This document shows, one piece after another, positions 35,443 to 44,521 of a stretch of 64,000 nucleotides of DNA. How positions within the stretch are numbered: the first letter of the stretch is position 1; every line of letters begins with the position of its first letter. This DNA is from an uncultured Ruminococcus sp. (GTDB lineage: Bacteria; Bacillota; Clostridia; Lachnospirales; Lachnospiraceae). The notes below the pieces were generated by a model. The model was given only the letters and a program-made list of their open reading frames with translations. It made no database searches and was not told the origin of the DNA. The stretch is from assembly GCA_904418845.1 (NCBI GenBank), contig CAJFQC010000011.1:1-64000 (forward strand), in the 5' to 3' direction. Made by a program: the position numbers and the translations under genes.

Positions 35443-36477
35443 TCATCCTTTTCCGAATCCGCAATTCGGGAATATACACACTTCACAGTTCAGGCAAAGT
35501 CCCCCTTCACCCAGCACAGAAAAGTCCTCTTCACAGAGCTTCTCTCCTGCCACGACACGAGGCAGCACCAGATCAAATATGGTCCGTTTTGCATACATCA
35601 CACAGCCCGGAAGCCCCATCACCGGGATACTCTGTCCGTCTTCTTTGTATTTATACGCCAGCATGAACATTGCTCCAGGAAGGACCGGCGCCCCGTATGT
35701 AACCACCTCATCCGCTGCATTGCGGATGGCAAGAGGCGTCCGGTCATCCGGATCCACGCTCATCCCGCCAGTACACACAACCAGATCCGCGCCCTTTTCA
35801 ATCCACTCATTTATAGCCGCCGTGACCATATCCGTCTTGTCGTCGCACAGGACATCTCCCAGTATTTCCACGCCGCGCTCTTCCAGTTTCGCTTTTACCA
35901 CGGGTGTAAACTTATCCTCGATCCTGCCGTGATAAACTTCACTTCCCGTAGTCACGATCCCTGCTTTCATCTTCTGAAACGGAAGAATCGTAAATATGGG
36001 GGCGTCCCCGCAGATATCTTTTACGCGTTCCATTTTGTCCTCTTCAATAACAAGAGGAACCACGCGCATTCCCACTATCTTGTCTCCCTTTTTTACTGCA
36101 AAATTTCCGTGGCGGGAAGCCAGCACCATCTGTCCCATCCCGTTCACTGCCTGTAATTTCTCTCTGTCGATCTTAAGAAGACCGTCGCACTCTGCCGTGA
36201 GTTCGATCTTCCCCTCTTTCGGCTCAGAGGCTTTCATAAACGCTCCCTGACAGACCTGACGCAGTATCTCCGCTGCATCATTTTCATGGAGCATCCCTTC
36301 TTCCTTCTCCCAGACATACAGGTGCTCTTTTCCCACAGATAAAAGCACCTGGATATCCTCCTCTGTCACAATATGCCCTTTACGGAACACTGCGTCTTTC
36401 ACAACTCCGGGAATGATCTGCGTAATGTCATGACAGAGCACGCTTCCTACTGCATCTTCTGTTTTTATCAACTTCAT
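35443..36477 (-). CDS. Molybdopterin-binding protein with C-terminal Cys cluster
   Basis: 344 residues. N-terminal region of unassigned beta structure (KTEDAVGSVLCHDITQIIPG, similar to the MoeA N-terminus) and a MoaB/MogA/MoeA-type molybdopterin-binding domain (IVTTGSEVYHGRIEDKFTPVVKA, DLVVCTGGMSVDPDDRTP, PVMGLPGCVMY). The last 17 residues carry CLNCEVCIFPNC, a CX2CX2CX4C cluster that could bind an Fe-S cluster or metal. Suggests a role in molybdenum-cofactor handling for an enzyme outside the window; no other Mo-cofactor gene is here. Six bases downstream of nadE and likely co-transcribed. Confidence 0.85.
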   Translation of the reverse strand: MKLIKTEDAVGSVLCHDITQIIPGVVKDAVFRKGHIVTEEDIQVLLSVGKEHLYVWEKEEGMLHENDAAEILRQVCQGAFMKASEPKEGKIELTAECDGLLKIDREKLQAVNGMGQMVLASRHGNFAVKKGDKIVGMRVVPLVIEEDKMERVKDICGDAPIFTILPFQKMKAGIVTTGSEVYHGRIEDKFTPVVKAKLEERGVEILGDVLCDDKTDMVTAAINEWIEKGADLVVCTGGMSVDPDDRTPLAIRNAADEVVTYGAPVLPGAMFMLAYKYKEDGQSIPVMGLPGCVMYAKRTIFDLVLPRVVAGEKLCEEDFSVLGEGGLCLNCEVCIFPNCGFGKG

Positions 36478-36483
36478 CTGTAA

Positions 36484-38394
36484 TCACCTCTCATCAAGCT
36501 GTTTCATCCATACATTTACACACGCATCGCTTGGCATCCTCCAGTCGCCTCTCGGAGAGAGCGCCACTGTACCGATCTTCGGACCATCGGGCAGACAGGA
36601 ACGCTTAAACTGCTGAGAGAAAAATCTCCGGCAGAATGTTTTCATCCACTTCAATATAGTCTCCCTGTCATAATCCCCTGCAAATGTTGCTTCCGCCAGC
36701 CGCAGGATCTTCTCCGGCTCATATCCGAAGCGCAGCATATAATATAAGAAAAAGTCATGAAGCTCATATGGCCCCACCAGATCTTCCGTCTTCTGGGCGA
36801 TATCCCCGTCCTTTGGCGGAAGCAGCTCCGGGCTCACCGGAGTATCCAGCACATCATAAAGCACTTTTTTCAGTTCTTCGTCTTTCGTCTCGTCCGCCGC
36901 GTATTTCACAAGGTGTCGGACCAATGTCTTCGGCACTGAAGCATTGACACCGTACATAGACATATGATCGCCGTTGTAGGTAGCCCATCCAAGAGCCAGC
37001 TCTGACATATCTCCGGTTCCGATGACCATACCGCCGGTGCGGTTGGCAACGTCCATAAGCACCTGCGTGCGTTCTCTTGCCTGGGCGTTTTCATAAGTCA
37101 CATCATGCTTCTCCGGATCTTGCCCGATATCCCGAAAATGCACGTTCACCGCTTCAGCGATAGGCACTTCCTTTAAAGTGGCTCCTGTCTTTCTCGTCAT
37201 TTCACAGGCGTTATTATAGGTGCGGTCCGTTGTCCCGAAACACGGCATCGTCACCGCAATGATATCCTTCTTATCTCTTCCCAGCATGTCAAACGCACGG
37301 GCAGTCACAAGAAGTGCCAGAGTAGAATCCAGGCCGCCTGAGATTCCAACCACCGCTGTCTTTGCATGTGTGTGCGCCAGACGTTTCTTCAAGCCCATTG
37401 CCTGAATCGTCAGAATCTCCTCGCACCGCTTGGCGCGTGTTTTCTCATCTGACGGCACGAACGGTTTCTTGGGAAATGTTCTGGTAAGTTCTATATTTTC
37501 TGATTCTATAAAAAACGGTACTCTAAGAAATCCGCCTTGTGGCTCTGCCGCAAATGTCGTATTCTTACGCCGCTCGCTGATGATTCTCTGGATATCAAAC
37601 TCTGAATAAATGATCTCATTACAGTATCTGCCGGACTCTTTCAGCACTGCTCCGTTCTCTGCGATAATATTGTGTCCGCCGAACACCACATCCGTGGTGG
37701 ATTCTCCCTCGCCAGCGTTGGCATACACATACCCCGCGATCAGACGTGCAGACTGTCCTGCGATCAACTCTCTGCGGTACATATCTTTGCCGATGGCCTC
37801 ATCGCTGGCCGAGCAGTTCACAATCACTGTCGCTCCTTCAAGAGCCGCCTGGATACTGGGCGGCACAGGAGACCATACATCCTCACAAATCTCCGCTGAT
37901 ACAGTCAGATCCGTCAGCCCGTCCGCCTCAAACAAGATCTGTGGTCCGAACGGGATCTTCTCTCCCTCGAACAGCACATATCCCATGCCCTTCGGTCCTG
38001 GGGTAAACTGGCGCATCTCATAAAACTCCGCATAGTTCGGCAGGAATGTCTTTGTCGTAAAGCCGATGATTTTGCCCCGGTTCATTGCCGCCGCCACATT
38101 ATACAGCTTTCCCCGCACTGCCAGCGGTGCGCCGACAAATGCCAGGATATCCTTATCCACCGTATGCTCCGCGATCTTTTTCAGCGATTCCCTTGCCGCT
38201 TTTAAAAGCACATCCTGCGTAAACAGATCCCCGCACGTATAGCCTGTCACGCACAGTTCGGGAAATACGATGATCTTGGCTTTGTTTTCACAGGCCTGAT
38301 TGATCCCTTCGCATATTTTCTCCGTATTAAACTCTACATCCGCCACCCGGATATCCGGCGTTGCCGCCGCTATCTTTACAAATCCATGTTTCAT
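36484..38394 (-). CDS. nadE: Glutamine-dependent NAD+ synthetase
   Basis: Final step of NAD synthesis, deamido-NAD to NAD+, using glutamine. 636 residues, the two-domain length. N-terminal nitrilase-type amidase: Glu in IIVFPELCVTGYTCGD, Cys nucleophile in ATVIVNCSASDEAIG (about residue 196). C-terminal ATP-PPase domain: GISGGLDSTLALLVTAR (about 350), GTGDMSELALGWATYNGDH. GGTGGAG before the ATG. Cytoplasmic. Confidence 0.95.
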   Translation of the reverse strand: MKHGFVKIAAATPDIRVADVEFNTEKICEGINQACENKAKIIVFPELCVTGYTCGDLFTQDVLLKAARESLKKIAEHTVDKDILAFVGAPLAVRGKLYNVAAAMNRGKIIGFTTKTFLPNYAEFYEMRQFTPGPKGMGYVLFEGEKIPFGPQILFEADGLTDLTVSAEICEDVWSPVPPSIQAALEGATVIVNCSASDEAIGKDMYRRELIAGQSARLIAGYVYANAGEGESTTDVVFGGHNIIAENGAVLKESGRYCNEIIYSEFDIQRIISERRKNTTFAAEPQGGFLRVPFFIESENIELTRTFPKKPFVPSDEKTRAKRCEEILTIQAMGLKKRLAHTHAKTAVVGISGGLDSTLALLVTARAFDMLGRDKKDIIAVTMPCFGTTDRTYNNACEMTRKTGATLKEVPIAEAVNVHFRDIGQDPEKHDVTYENAQARERTQVLMDVANRTGGMVIGTGDMSELALGWATYNGDHMSMYGVNASVPKTLVRHLVKYAADETKDEELKKVLYDVLDTPVSPELLPPKDGDIAQKTEDLVGPYELHDFFLYYMLRFGYEPEKILRLAEATFAGDYDRETILKWMKTFCRRFFSQQFKRSCLPDGPKIGTVALSPRGDWRMPSDACVNVWMKQLDER

Positions 38395-38494
38395 CTTTTC
38401 TCCACCTTTTTCTACGCTTTCCCATCATTTCTGTCCGTCTGTCTGCGTGCTGTCCTACAGCCGTTTGCCGCCTGTCTATATGGCGGCCTACAGT

Positions 38495-39370
38495 TTATCT
38501 GCTCTTTTTCAGCAGTTCTTTCAGCTCATTCACCGTATAATTATAAGCTGTGTTACAGAAATGGCATTTCACCTCGATGTCCTTTCCGTCATCGATCATG
38601 GACTGGATGTCTTTCTTCCCGATGCTGATGATCGCTTTCTCGATCCTCTCCTTCGAGCAGTTGCAGTAAAATCTTGCCGACATGGTATCTGTGATCTCCA
38701 GAGTCAGCCCTTCAAGCACCTGAGCGAGCATTTCCTCCGGCGTGTGCCCGTTGTCCAGCATAGAGGTCACAGATCTGATATTCTGGATATTCTGCTCAAG
38801 CTTATTCAACACTTCGTCCTCGATAAACGGCATCACCTGTACGATAAAACCGCCCGCACAGCGCACCGTATTATCCTTCTCCATGAGCACTCCTAATCCT
38901 ACTGAGGACGGCACCTGTTCCGATGTGGCAAAATAATAGGTCAGATCTTCTGCGATCTCTCCTGTCTGCAAGATCGTCTGTCCGGAATAAGGCTCTTTCA
39001 GTCCCATATCTTTGATGACGGTCATCACGCCCTGTCCAAGCGCTCCGCCTACATCCAGCTTTCCGTTCTTCGGCGGCAGCATCACTTCTGTCTCATGCAC
39101 ATATCCTTTCACGTTTCCCTGACTATCTGCTGTCACGGTAAGTCCGCCAATGGGACCGGAGCATTTGATCTGGATGGTCAGCATATCCGTGGGGTTTTTC
39201 ATCATACTCCCCATCATCACTCCCCCTGTAAGAAGCCTTCCCAGCGCCGCTGTTGCCACCGGGCTTGTCCCATGGTGCTGTCTTGCCTCCTCCACGAGTT
39301 CTGTTGTCACTGCCGCAAACGCACGGATCTGTGTATTTGCCGCTGAAGCTCTCACAATATAATCTCTCAT
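38495..39370 (-). CDS. hslO: Hsp33 redox-regulated chaperone
   Basis: Cytoplasmic chaperone switched on by oxidative unfolding, 291 residues from the ATG at 39370 (AGGAGA upstream). N-terminal domain starts RDYIVRASAANTQIRAFA; KCSGPIGGLTVTADSQGNVKG is conserved. The zinc site is seen as YCNCSKERIEKA (CXC) and CHFCNTAYNY (CX2C) near the C-terminus, all four Cys present. It starts one base after the methyltransferase stop. A small hairpin follows the stop (GCCGCC/GGCGGC near 38468-38490). Confidence 0.93.
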   Translation of the reverse strand: MRDYIVRASAANTQIRAFAAVTTELVEEARQHHGTSPVATAALGRLLTGGVMMGSMMKNPTDMLTIQIKCSGPIGGLTVTADSQGNVKGYVHETEVMLPPKNGKLDVGGALGQGVMTVIKDMGLKEPYSGQTILQTGEIAEDLTYYFATSEQVPSSVGLGVLMEKDNTVRCAGGFIVQVMPFIEDEVLNKLEQNIQNIRSVTSMLDNGHTPEEMLAQVLEGLTLEITDTMSARFYCNCSKERIEKAIISIGKKDIQSMIDDGKDIEVKCHFCNTAYNYTVNELKELLKKSR

Positions 39371-39371
39371 T

Positions 39372-40214
39372 TCACTCTGTCTCCTGTCCCTGTTTCTGTC
39401 TTTCCCCATTTATGTTCTTGTCATCCCCCAGGTACCTTTGCTTCCCGGATTCTCTCGCGATCACACAGATTCTCTCACTTGCCTGCATAGCCTCTCCCTT
39501 TGTATCCATATCATATGCCGCTAAAAAAAGAAGTCCTGACTCCTTAAGAAGCTGCTGCATTTCCTCTAAGGTATATCCTCTTTGATAATGCGTTTCACGA
39601 AATTTCCTATACAACTCTCCGTGTGCAGATGGCTTCCCCGGCTGTTCTTCTCTTATAAAGAGCGTCAGGTCATACTCGTTGATCTTTTCTTCCTCATAAT
39701 AAGTATTATCCCATATAAAACTGCATTCCCCCCGTTCCTCAGCTATCGTACAGTCTCCCATGATTTCCCTGTATTTATACTCCGTATTAAAATCAAAGAG
39801 GAATATCCCGCCCGGATCAAGATAATTATTCACCAGACGAAATACTTCCCGGAGTTCTTCCGCTTCAGTAATATAATTAACCGAATCACAGACACTCACC
39901 GCAGCACGCACTGTCCCGTACAACTCAAACGCTCTCATATCCTGAAGAAGATAAAGGATGTCATGCCCGGAATCTTTGCGTTTCTCCATAGCCAGTTCCA
40001 GCATATCCACAGAGTTGTCCACTCCGATCATATCATAACCATAGCCCGCGAGGATTTCTGTCATCGTACCGGTTCCACAGCCGAGATCAAGCATGATACC
40101 TTCGTTGACTCCATATTCACACAGCATCCTGTGTATATATTCTCCCCATTCCTCATAGGGAACATTATCCATAAATGTATCATAGACAGACGCAAAGCTT
40201 ATATATGTTTCCAT
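39372..40214 (-). CDS. Class I SAM-dependent methyltransferase
   Basis: 280 residues from the ATG at 40214 (GGAGG seven bases upstream). Rossmann methyltransferase motif I MLDLGCGTGTMTEILAGYG (about residue 43), motif II VDNSVDMLELA, and motif III/post region GGIFLFDFNTEYKYRE. Begins ISFASVYDTFMDNVPYEEWGEYI, a start shared by Lachnospiraceae small-molecule methyltransferases. Substrate unknown. Directly followed by hslO with two bases between, so one operon. Confidence 0.85.
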   Translation of the reverse strand: METYISFASVYDTFMDNVPYEEWGEYIHRMLCEYGVNEGIMLDLGCGTGTMTEILAGYGYDMIGVDNSVDMLELAMEKRKDSGHDILYLLQDMRAFELYGTVRAAVSVCDSVNYITEAEELREVFRLVNNYLDPGGIFLFDFNTEYKYREIMGDCTIAEERGECSFIWDNTYYEEEKINEYDLTLFIREEQPGKPSAHGELYRKFRETHYQRGYTLEEMQQLLKESGLLFLAAYDMDTKGEAMQASERICVIARESGKQRYLGDDKNINGERQKQGQETE

Positions 40215-40316
40215 AACGGCCTCCTTCCACAAATAGAAGTTTATCGCTCTGGTGCGATCAAGCAAAAATATCTTTTGTCTGCAAATTTCATCCACCGTTC
40301 CCGTCCGGGAACAACA

Positions 40317-40826
40317 TTATCTCTCCATCATGCTGATGGACTCAATCCCAACGCTTCCGCCTCTGACAACCTCGATATTCTTAAATTCTTCTTTCATCAG
40401 CTTCACCACCGCGTCGTTTTTCGTTGCGGTCTGGACAAACTCCACGAGCACGCTGTCGTGTCCATAATCAATGACCTTGGCCTTGAATGTCTCCGCTATC
40501 TGGAACACTTCTACCTTCGCCGCCGGAGTACAGTTGAACACTTTTACATAAAGGATTTCTTTCATTCTGACAAAGATATCTGTAAAATCGATAACCTTTA
40601 TTACTTCGATCATCCGGTTTAACTGTTTCTTTATCTGCTCAAATGTCTCATCATCGCTGACTGTGGCGATCGTCATCCTCGACACGGTCGGATCTTCCGT
40701 CATACCTACGGTCAGGCTGTCCAGATTGTAGGATTTCCCCGAAAAAAGCCCTGATATCTTGGAGAGCACTCCCACCTGGTTTTCCACATAAAGGGAGATC
40801 CACCTCTTTTTCATATTGTTATCCAT
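40317..40826 (-). CDS. ilvN: Acetolactate synthase small subunit
   Basis: Regulatory subunit for branched-chain amino-acid synthesis, 169 residues from the ATG at 40826 (AAGGAG nine bases upstream). ACT domain at the N-terminus (WISLYVENQVGVLSKISGLFSGKSYNLDSL) that senses valine, C-terminal domain KVFNCTPAAKVEVFQIAETFKAKV. It follows ilvB by 16 bases, sharing its T-box-controlled transcript. A short hairpin (GTTCCC/GGGAAC near 40295-40311) is past the stop. Confidence 0.93.
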   Translation of the reverse strand: MDNNMKKRWISLYVENQVGVLSKISGLFSGKSYNLDSLTVGMTEDPTVSRMTIATVSDDETFEQIKKQLNRMIEVIKVIDFTDIFVRMKEILYVKVFNCTPAAKVEVFQIAETFKAKVIDYGHDSVLVEFVQTATKNDAVVKLMKEEFKNIEVVRGGSVGIESISMMER

Positions 40827-40842
40827 CTTCACGCTCTCCTTT

Positions 40843-42561
40843 CTAACAGTCTATGATCATATCTTCCAAAGTTCCGCCCGGCTGGATCATCGGATAGACC
40901 AGATCCTCGGGATCAATGATAAACTCAATCAGTGTCGGAGTTTTTGTATTTTTCTTTGCCTCTTTAAATGCCGCTGCGATCTCTTCCTTTTTCGTCACGC
41001 GAATTCCCTTTGCCCCGTAGCTCTCTGCCAGCTTCACAAAGTCCGGCGTATACTCCGGCATCTCCTCTCCGTTGGTCCTTCGGAACAGTGTCCCGGAACG
41101 AAGGTTAGTCATGCTGTATCTTTTTCCGTAGAACAGCTTCTGCCACTGGCGTACCATTCCCAGATATTCGTTGTTGAACACGCAGAGGATAAGTGGGAGT
41201 TCCTCAAGCACCGCGGTGGCGAACTCCTGTATGTTCATCTGCATACCACCGTCTCCGGAGATGGCGATGACCGTCTTGTCCGGATTGCCCAGTTTTGCCC
41301 CGATGGCTGCGGGAAATCCGTATCCCATCGTCCCAAGTCCTCCTGAGGTAACGAGCTGTTTTTTCTCAGTGATATCTACATACTGGGTGACAAACATCTG
41401 ATGTTGTCCTACGTCTGTCGTGATAATCGCATCATCAAACTGCCGGTTCATCTCCTGCACGATATCCATAGGGGTCACATATTTTTTATTCTGCATGGTG
41501 AGCGGATGCTCATCTTTCCAACCCCGGATCTTCTCCAGCCATTTTTTTGTCTCACACGGTTCTACGTATTCGTTCATCTTTGTAACCGCTTCCAGCGCAT
41601 CCGCCACGATCGGCACGTGCACCTGGATGTTTCTGGATATAGACGCTGTATCGATATCGATATGTACGATCTCTGCATTTGGCGCAAAAGCATGAAGCTT
41701 TCCGGTGATACGGTCATTAAAGCGAGTGCCGATGGAGAAGAGCAGATCACACTCTCCCACTGCCATATTTGCTGCATACTGTCCGTGCATCCCCAGATTT
41801 CCAATAAAGAGCGGATGATTCGTTGGCACTGCGCCGCGCCCCATGATCGTTGTTACTACCGGAACATTGGTCTTATTTACTATTTCTGTAAACACCTTGT
41901 TCGCACGGGCGATATTCACTCCGCCACCTGCAAGGAACAGAGGCTTCTTTGCCTTTTTCAGCATCTTAAGGGCACGCTTTAACTGTCCCATATGCACGCT
42001 TGTATTCGGCTTATATCCGCGGATGTTCACTGTCTCCGGATACTCCGGGTTTCCAAGCTCACACATCACATCTTTCGGAAGGTCGATGAGCACCGGTCCC
42101 GGACGTCCTGTACGGGCGATATAAAACGCCTCTTTGATAATACGTCCCAGATCTTTTCTGTCACGTACTGTCACCCCGTACTTCGTGATACTGCGGGTAA
42201 TTCCAACGATGTCTACCTCTTGAAAAGCATCGTTTCCGATAAGATGCTTTGCCACCTGTCCGGTAAAACAGACAAGGGGAACACTGTCATAGTTCGCTGT
42301 GGCAAGCCCTGTGACCAGATTAGTCGCACCCGGGCCGCTTGTCACCAGACATACTCCCACCTTGCCCGTTGTCCTTGCGTAAGCATCCGCCTCATGCACC
42401 AGAGCCTGCTCATGGCGCGGCAGAATGATACGGATATCGTCCTGCTTATACAACTCATCGCTAATATCAATGGTACACGCCCCCGGATAACCGAAGATTG
42501 TGTCCACTCCTTCTTCCTTCAAAGCTCTTACCAGTAATTTGTTTCCTGTGATCTGTCTCAA
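40843..42561 (-). CDS. ilvB: Acetolactate synthase large subunit
   Basis: Thiamine-pyrophosphate enzyme, 572 residues, condenses pyruvate to acetolactate for valine/leucine (or with 2-oxobutyrate for isoleucine). Landmarks: GYPGACTIDISDEL with the TPP-activating Glu a little further (HEQALVHEADAYAR), VTSGPGATNLVTGL, and the TPP/Mg motif SGDGGMQMNIQEFATA... NNEYLGMVRQWQ. GGAGG lies before the predicted start, which is TTG or the following ATG-type context at 42561. Controlled by the T-box leader directly upstream. Confidence 0.95.
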   Translation of the reverse strand: MRQITGNKLLVRALKEEGVDTIFGYPGACTIDISDELYKQDDIRIILPRHEQALVHEADAYARTTGKVGVCLVTSGPGATNLVTGLATANYDSVPLVCFTGQVAKHLIGNDAFQEVDIVGITRSITKYGVTVRDRKDLGRIIKEAFYIARTGRPGPVLIDLPKDVMCELGNPEYPETVNIRGYKPNTSVHMGQLKRALKMLKKAKKPLFLAGGGVNIARANKVFTEIVNKTNVPVVTTIMGRGAVPTNHPLFIGNLGMHGQYAANMAVGECDLLFSIGTRFNDRITGKLHAFAPNAEIVHIDIDTASISRNIQVHVPIVADALEAVTKMNEYVEPCETKKWLEKIRGWKDEHPLTMQNKKYVTPMDIVQEMNRQFDDAIITTDVGQHQMFVTQYVDITEKKQLVTSGGLGTMGYGFPAAIGAKLGNPDKTVIAISGDGGMQMNIQEFATAVLEELPLILCVFNNEYLGMVRQWQKLFYGKRYSMTNLRSGTLFRRTNGEEMPEYTPDFVKLAESYGAKGIRVTKKEEIAAAFKEAKKNTKTPTLIEFIIDPEDLVYPMIQPGGTLEDMIIDC

Positions 42562-42599
42562 TTTTATACCTCCTTTTTCCTCCAGTACCAGTCAATAAT

Positions 42600-42795
42600 A
42601 AAGAAAAACCCCGAGCATCTTATGCTCAGGGCGAATGTATCATCCGTGTTACCACCTAAATTCAGAGAAAAGTTTCTCTGCGCTCTGCCGGTACGGGCAT
42701 CCATGATCAATACCGATACCGTTCCCCTGTAACGTAGGATCACGTTGAAGCCTACTTGGCGCTGCATTTCTTTTATGGTGTTGAAACTGAAATTT
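42600..42795 (-). promoter_or_regulatory. T-box riboswitch leader of ilvBN
   Basis: The minus strand carries AGGTGGTAACACGG (42644-42657), matching the T-box, inside an antiterminator-like helix (GAAT...ATTC). It is followed by a terminator, CCCTGAGCAT pairing with ATGCTCGGGG (42622-42631 and 42609-42618) and a T-rich run. The bulge UGGU pairs with tRNAs having discriminator A, which fits Ile, Leu and Val tRNAs. The specifier codon could not be assigned; a branched-chain tRNA is inferred from the gene. Uncharged tRNA would promote read-through. Confidence 0.85.
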
Positions 42796-42801
42796 AAGTA
42801 C

Positions 42802-42830
42802 ATTATAGTGTGTATTATTAACATTGTCAA
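42802..42830 (-). promoter_or_regulatory. Promoter of the ilvBN T-box transcript
   Basis: Minus-strand consensus promoter: -35 TTGACA (42825-42830), 17-base spacer, -10 TATAAT (42802-42807). Predicted transcript start near 42795. Confidence 0.88.
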
Positions 42831-42888
42831 TCATGTTTTCTTGATGTTTTTTAATCACAGCAGCCTTGGTCATTGTTCTGGTTACTGT

Positions 42889-43638
42889 TCATAGAAGCCA
42901 TATTCTCATAGCAAACAGATACACTGCCGCATAATACAGGATCAGTACAAACGCTCCTCGCACAGAACTGCGCTTTTTCCCAAGCCGGTTTATCCCCAGA
43001 AGAATATCTGACACGACAAAGCAAGCGCCGCCCGTCGCAGGGATAAGCGCTGTCAATCCTCCAAGGCTGTCTGCTTCTGATACGCCTGGTGTTCGCGATG
43101 ATCCCATCACACCTGATACTATTGCCAGCGCCGCCATAATGCTCAGCACCGTAATATAGGCGACAGCAGACACAAACAGCCCCTTCGCCTTCAGATGCGG
43201 GAAATACTTCCGAAATGCTTCAAACGCGCACTTTATGAATACTACAGCAGAAAACACAAAAAGGAACAACGTATTAAAGTCAAAATAGAACATACCGGCT
43301 ATCCCGTCATACAGCCCGGGGATTCCTTCTGTCAGGAAACTTACAATCATACACAGATGCCCCGCGCTGAAGCACACTGCTCCCGCGATAAACTTACACT
43401 CAAGGAGTACATCTGCCGCCATGTAACAGACAATCGCCGCCAGCGTCCAGATAAACGACGCTCCGCTGGCCGATCCGCCCTGCACATAAAAGAACCAGTA
43501 CAGCATAAGTAAGCCCGGAAGGGCCGTGGCCAGCGCCTTGCACACAAGCGCGCTTTTTTTTCGTGTCTTTTTATTCAGAAAATAATATGTTCCGAGAACA
43601 GCCATACCGGCCGCTGCTCCTGATGCCGCTGCTGTCAT
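42889..43638 (-). CDS. YhhN/TMEM86-family membrane protein
   Basis: 249 residues with about eight hydrophobic segments, from the ATG at 43638 (AAGGAG six bases upstream). The family signatures are visible: DVLLECKFIAGAVCFSAGHLCMIVSF around residue 85 and FVVSDILLGINRL around residue 215, both with acidic residues in the membrane. Vertebrate members are lysoplasmalogenases; many anaerobic Clostridia make plasmalogens, so a lipid role is plausible, but the bacterial function is unproven. It follows the zinc-type permease by 55 bases. Confidence 0.8.
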   Translation of the reverse strand: MTAAASGAAAGMAVLGTYYFLNKKTRKKSALVCKALATALPGLLMLYWFFYVQGGSASGASFIWTLAAIVCYMAADVLLECKFIAGAVCFSAGHLCMIVSFLTEGIPGLYDGIAGMFYFDFNTLFLFVFSAVVFIKCAFEAFRKYFPHLKAKGLFVSAVAYITVLSIMAALAIVSGVMGSSRTPGVSEADSLGGLTALIPATGGACFVVSDILLGINRLGKKRSSVRGAFVLILYYAAVYLFAMRIWLL

Positions 43639-43693
43639 ATGCCGCTCCTTTCTCTTCAATCGCCGCCAGCGTGCCGTCCCTGATGAACCACCG

Positions 43694-44521
43694 CTAGCTT
43701 CTTCTGAGATTCCGCAGCATTCCCGCTATGGAATAGACAAGAAGCGCCGCGATATTTGCCATGACCACACTTGCGCCTGCCGGGGTCGCCCACACATAGG
43801 ATACGGTGATTCCGATGACAAGACACACCGCGGAAATCACCGCTGAATTGATGATCACGCTTTTGAATGTCCTGCACACCCGCATAGATGTAAGCGCCGG
43901 AAAGATGATCAAACTAGAGATAAGAAGCGCTCCCATCATCCTCATGCCCAGTACGATCGTCACTGCGGTCAGAACCGCGATCAGCGTATTATACATATCC
44001 GCCTTCACGCCCGTCGCCTGTGCAAATGTCTCGTCAAAGGTGATTGCGAATATCTTGTTATAGAAAAAGATATAAAGCGCCAGCACTACCACCGCTAAAA
44101 CTATGCTTAACCTCACATCCTCCGCGCTCATAGCCAGGATACTTCCAAACATATAATTATATACATCAGTATTCATTCCTGTTGTCATGGAGATTACCAT
44201 GACGCCCACGGCCAGGGAGCTTGTGGAGATCAGGGCAATCGCCGCATCTCCCTTGATCCGGCTGTTTCCGCGGATTCGCAGAAGAAGAACCGCCGCTACG
44301 ATGACCACGGGGATCGCCATTATCAGAGGCGCCACGTTCACGGCAGCTGCGACGGCAAGGGCGCCGAATCCCACATGGGATAAGCCGTCGCCGATCATGG
44401 AATACCGCTTTAATACAAGACTCACCCCCAGAAGAGAAGAGCACAGCGCCACCAGAGCGCCCACCACAAAGGCACGCACCATGAACGGATAAGAAAGCAT
44501 TTCAAACAGATTTTCAAACAT
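43694..44521 (-). CDS. znuB: Zinc/manganese ABC transporter permease
   Basis: ABC-3 family metal permease, 275 residues, about eight hydrophobic segments; family motifs LVLKRYSMIGDGLSHVGFGALAVA (residues 30-55) and LRMMGALLISSLIIFPALTSM near the C-terminal third. Overlaps the ATPase gene by eight bases. Zinc is the likely metal because of the His-rich binding protein. Confidence 0.9.
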   Translation of the reverse strand: MFENLFEMLSYPFMVRAFVVGALVALCSSLLGVSLVLKRYSMIGDGLSHVGFGALAVAAAVNVAPLIMAIPVVIVAAVLLLRIRGNSRIKGDAAIALISTSSLAVGVMVISMTTGMNTDVYNYMFGSILAMSAEDVRLSIVLAVVVLALYIFFYNKIFAITFDETFAQATGVKADMYNTLIAVLTAVTIVLGMRMMGALLISSLIIFPALTSMRVCRTFKSVIINSAVISAVCLVIGITVSYVWATPAGASVVMANIAALLVYSIAGMLRNLRRS

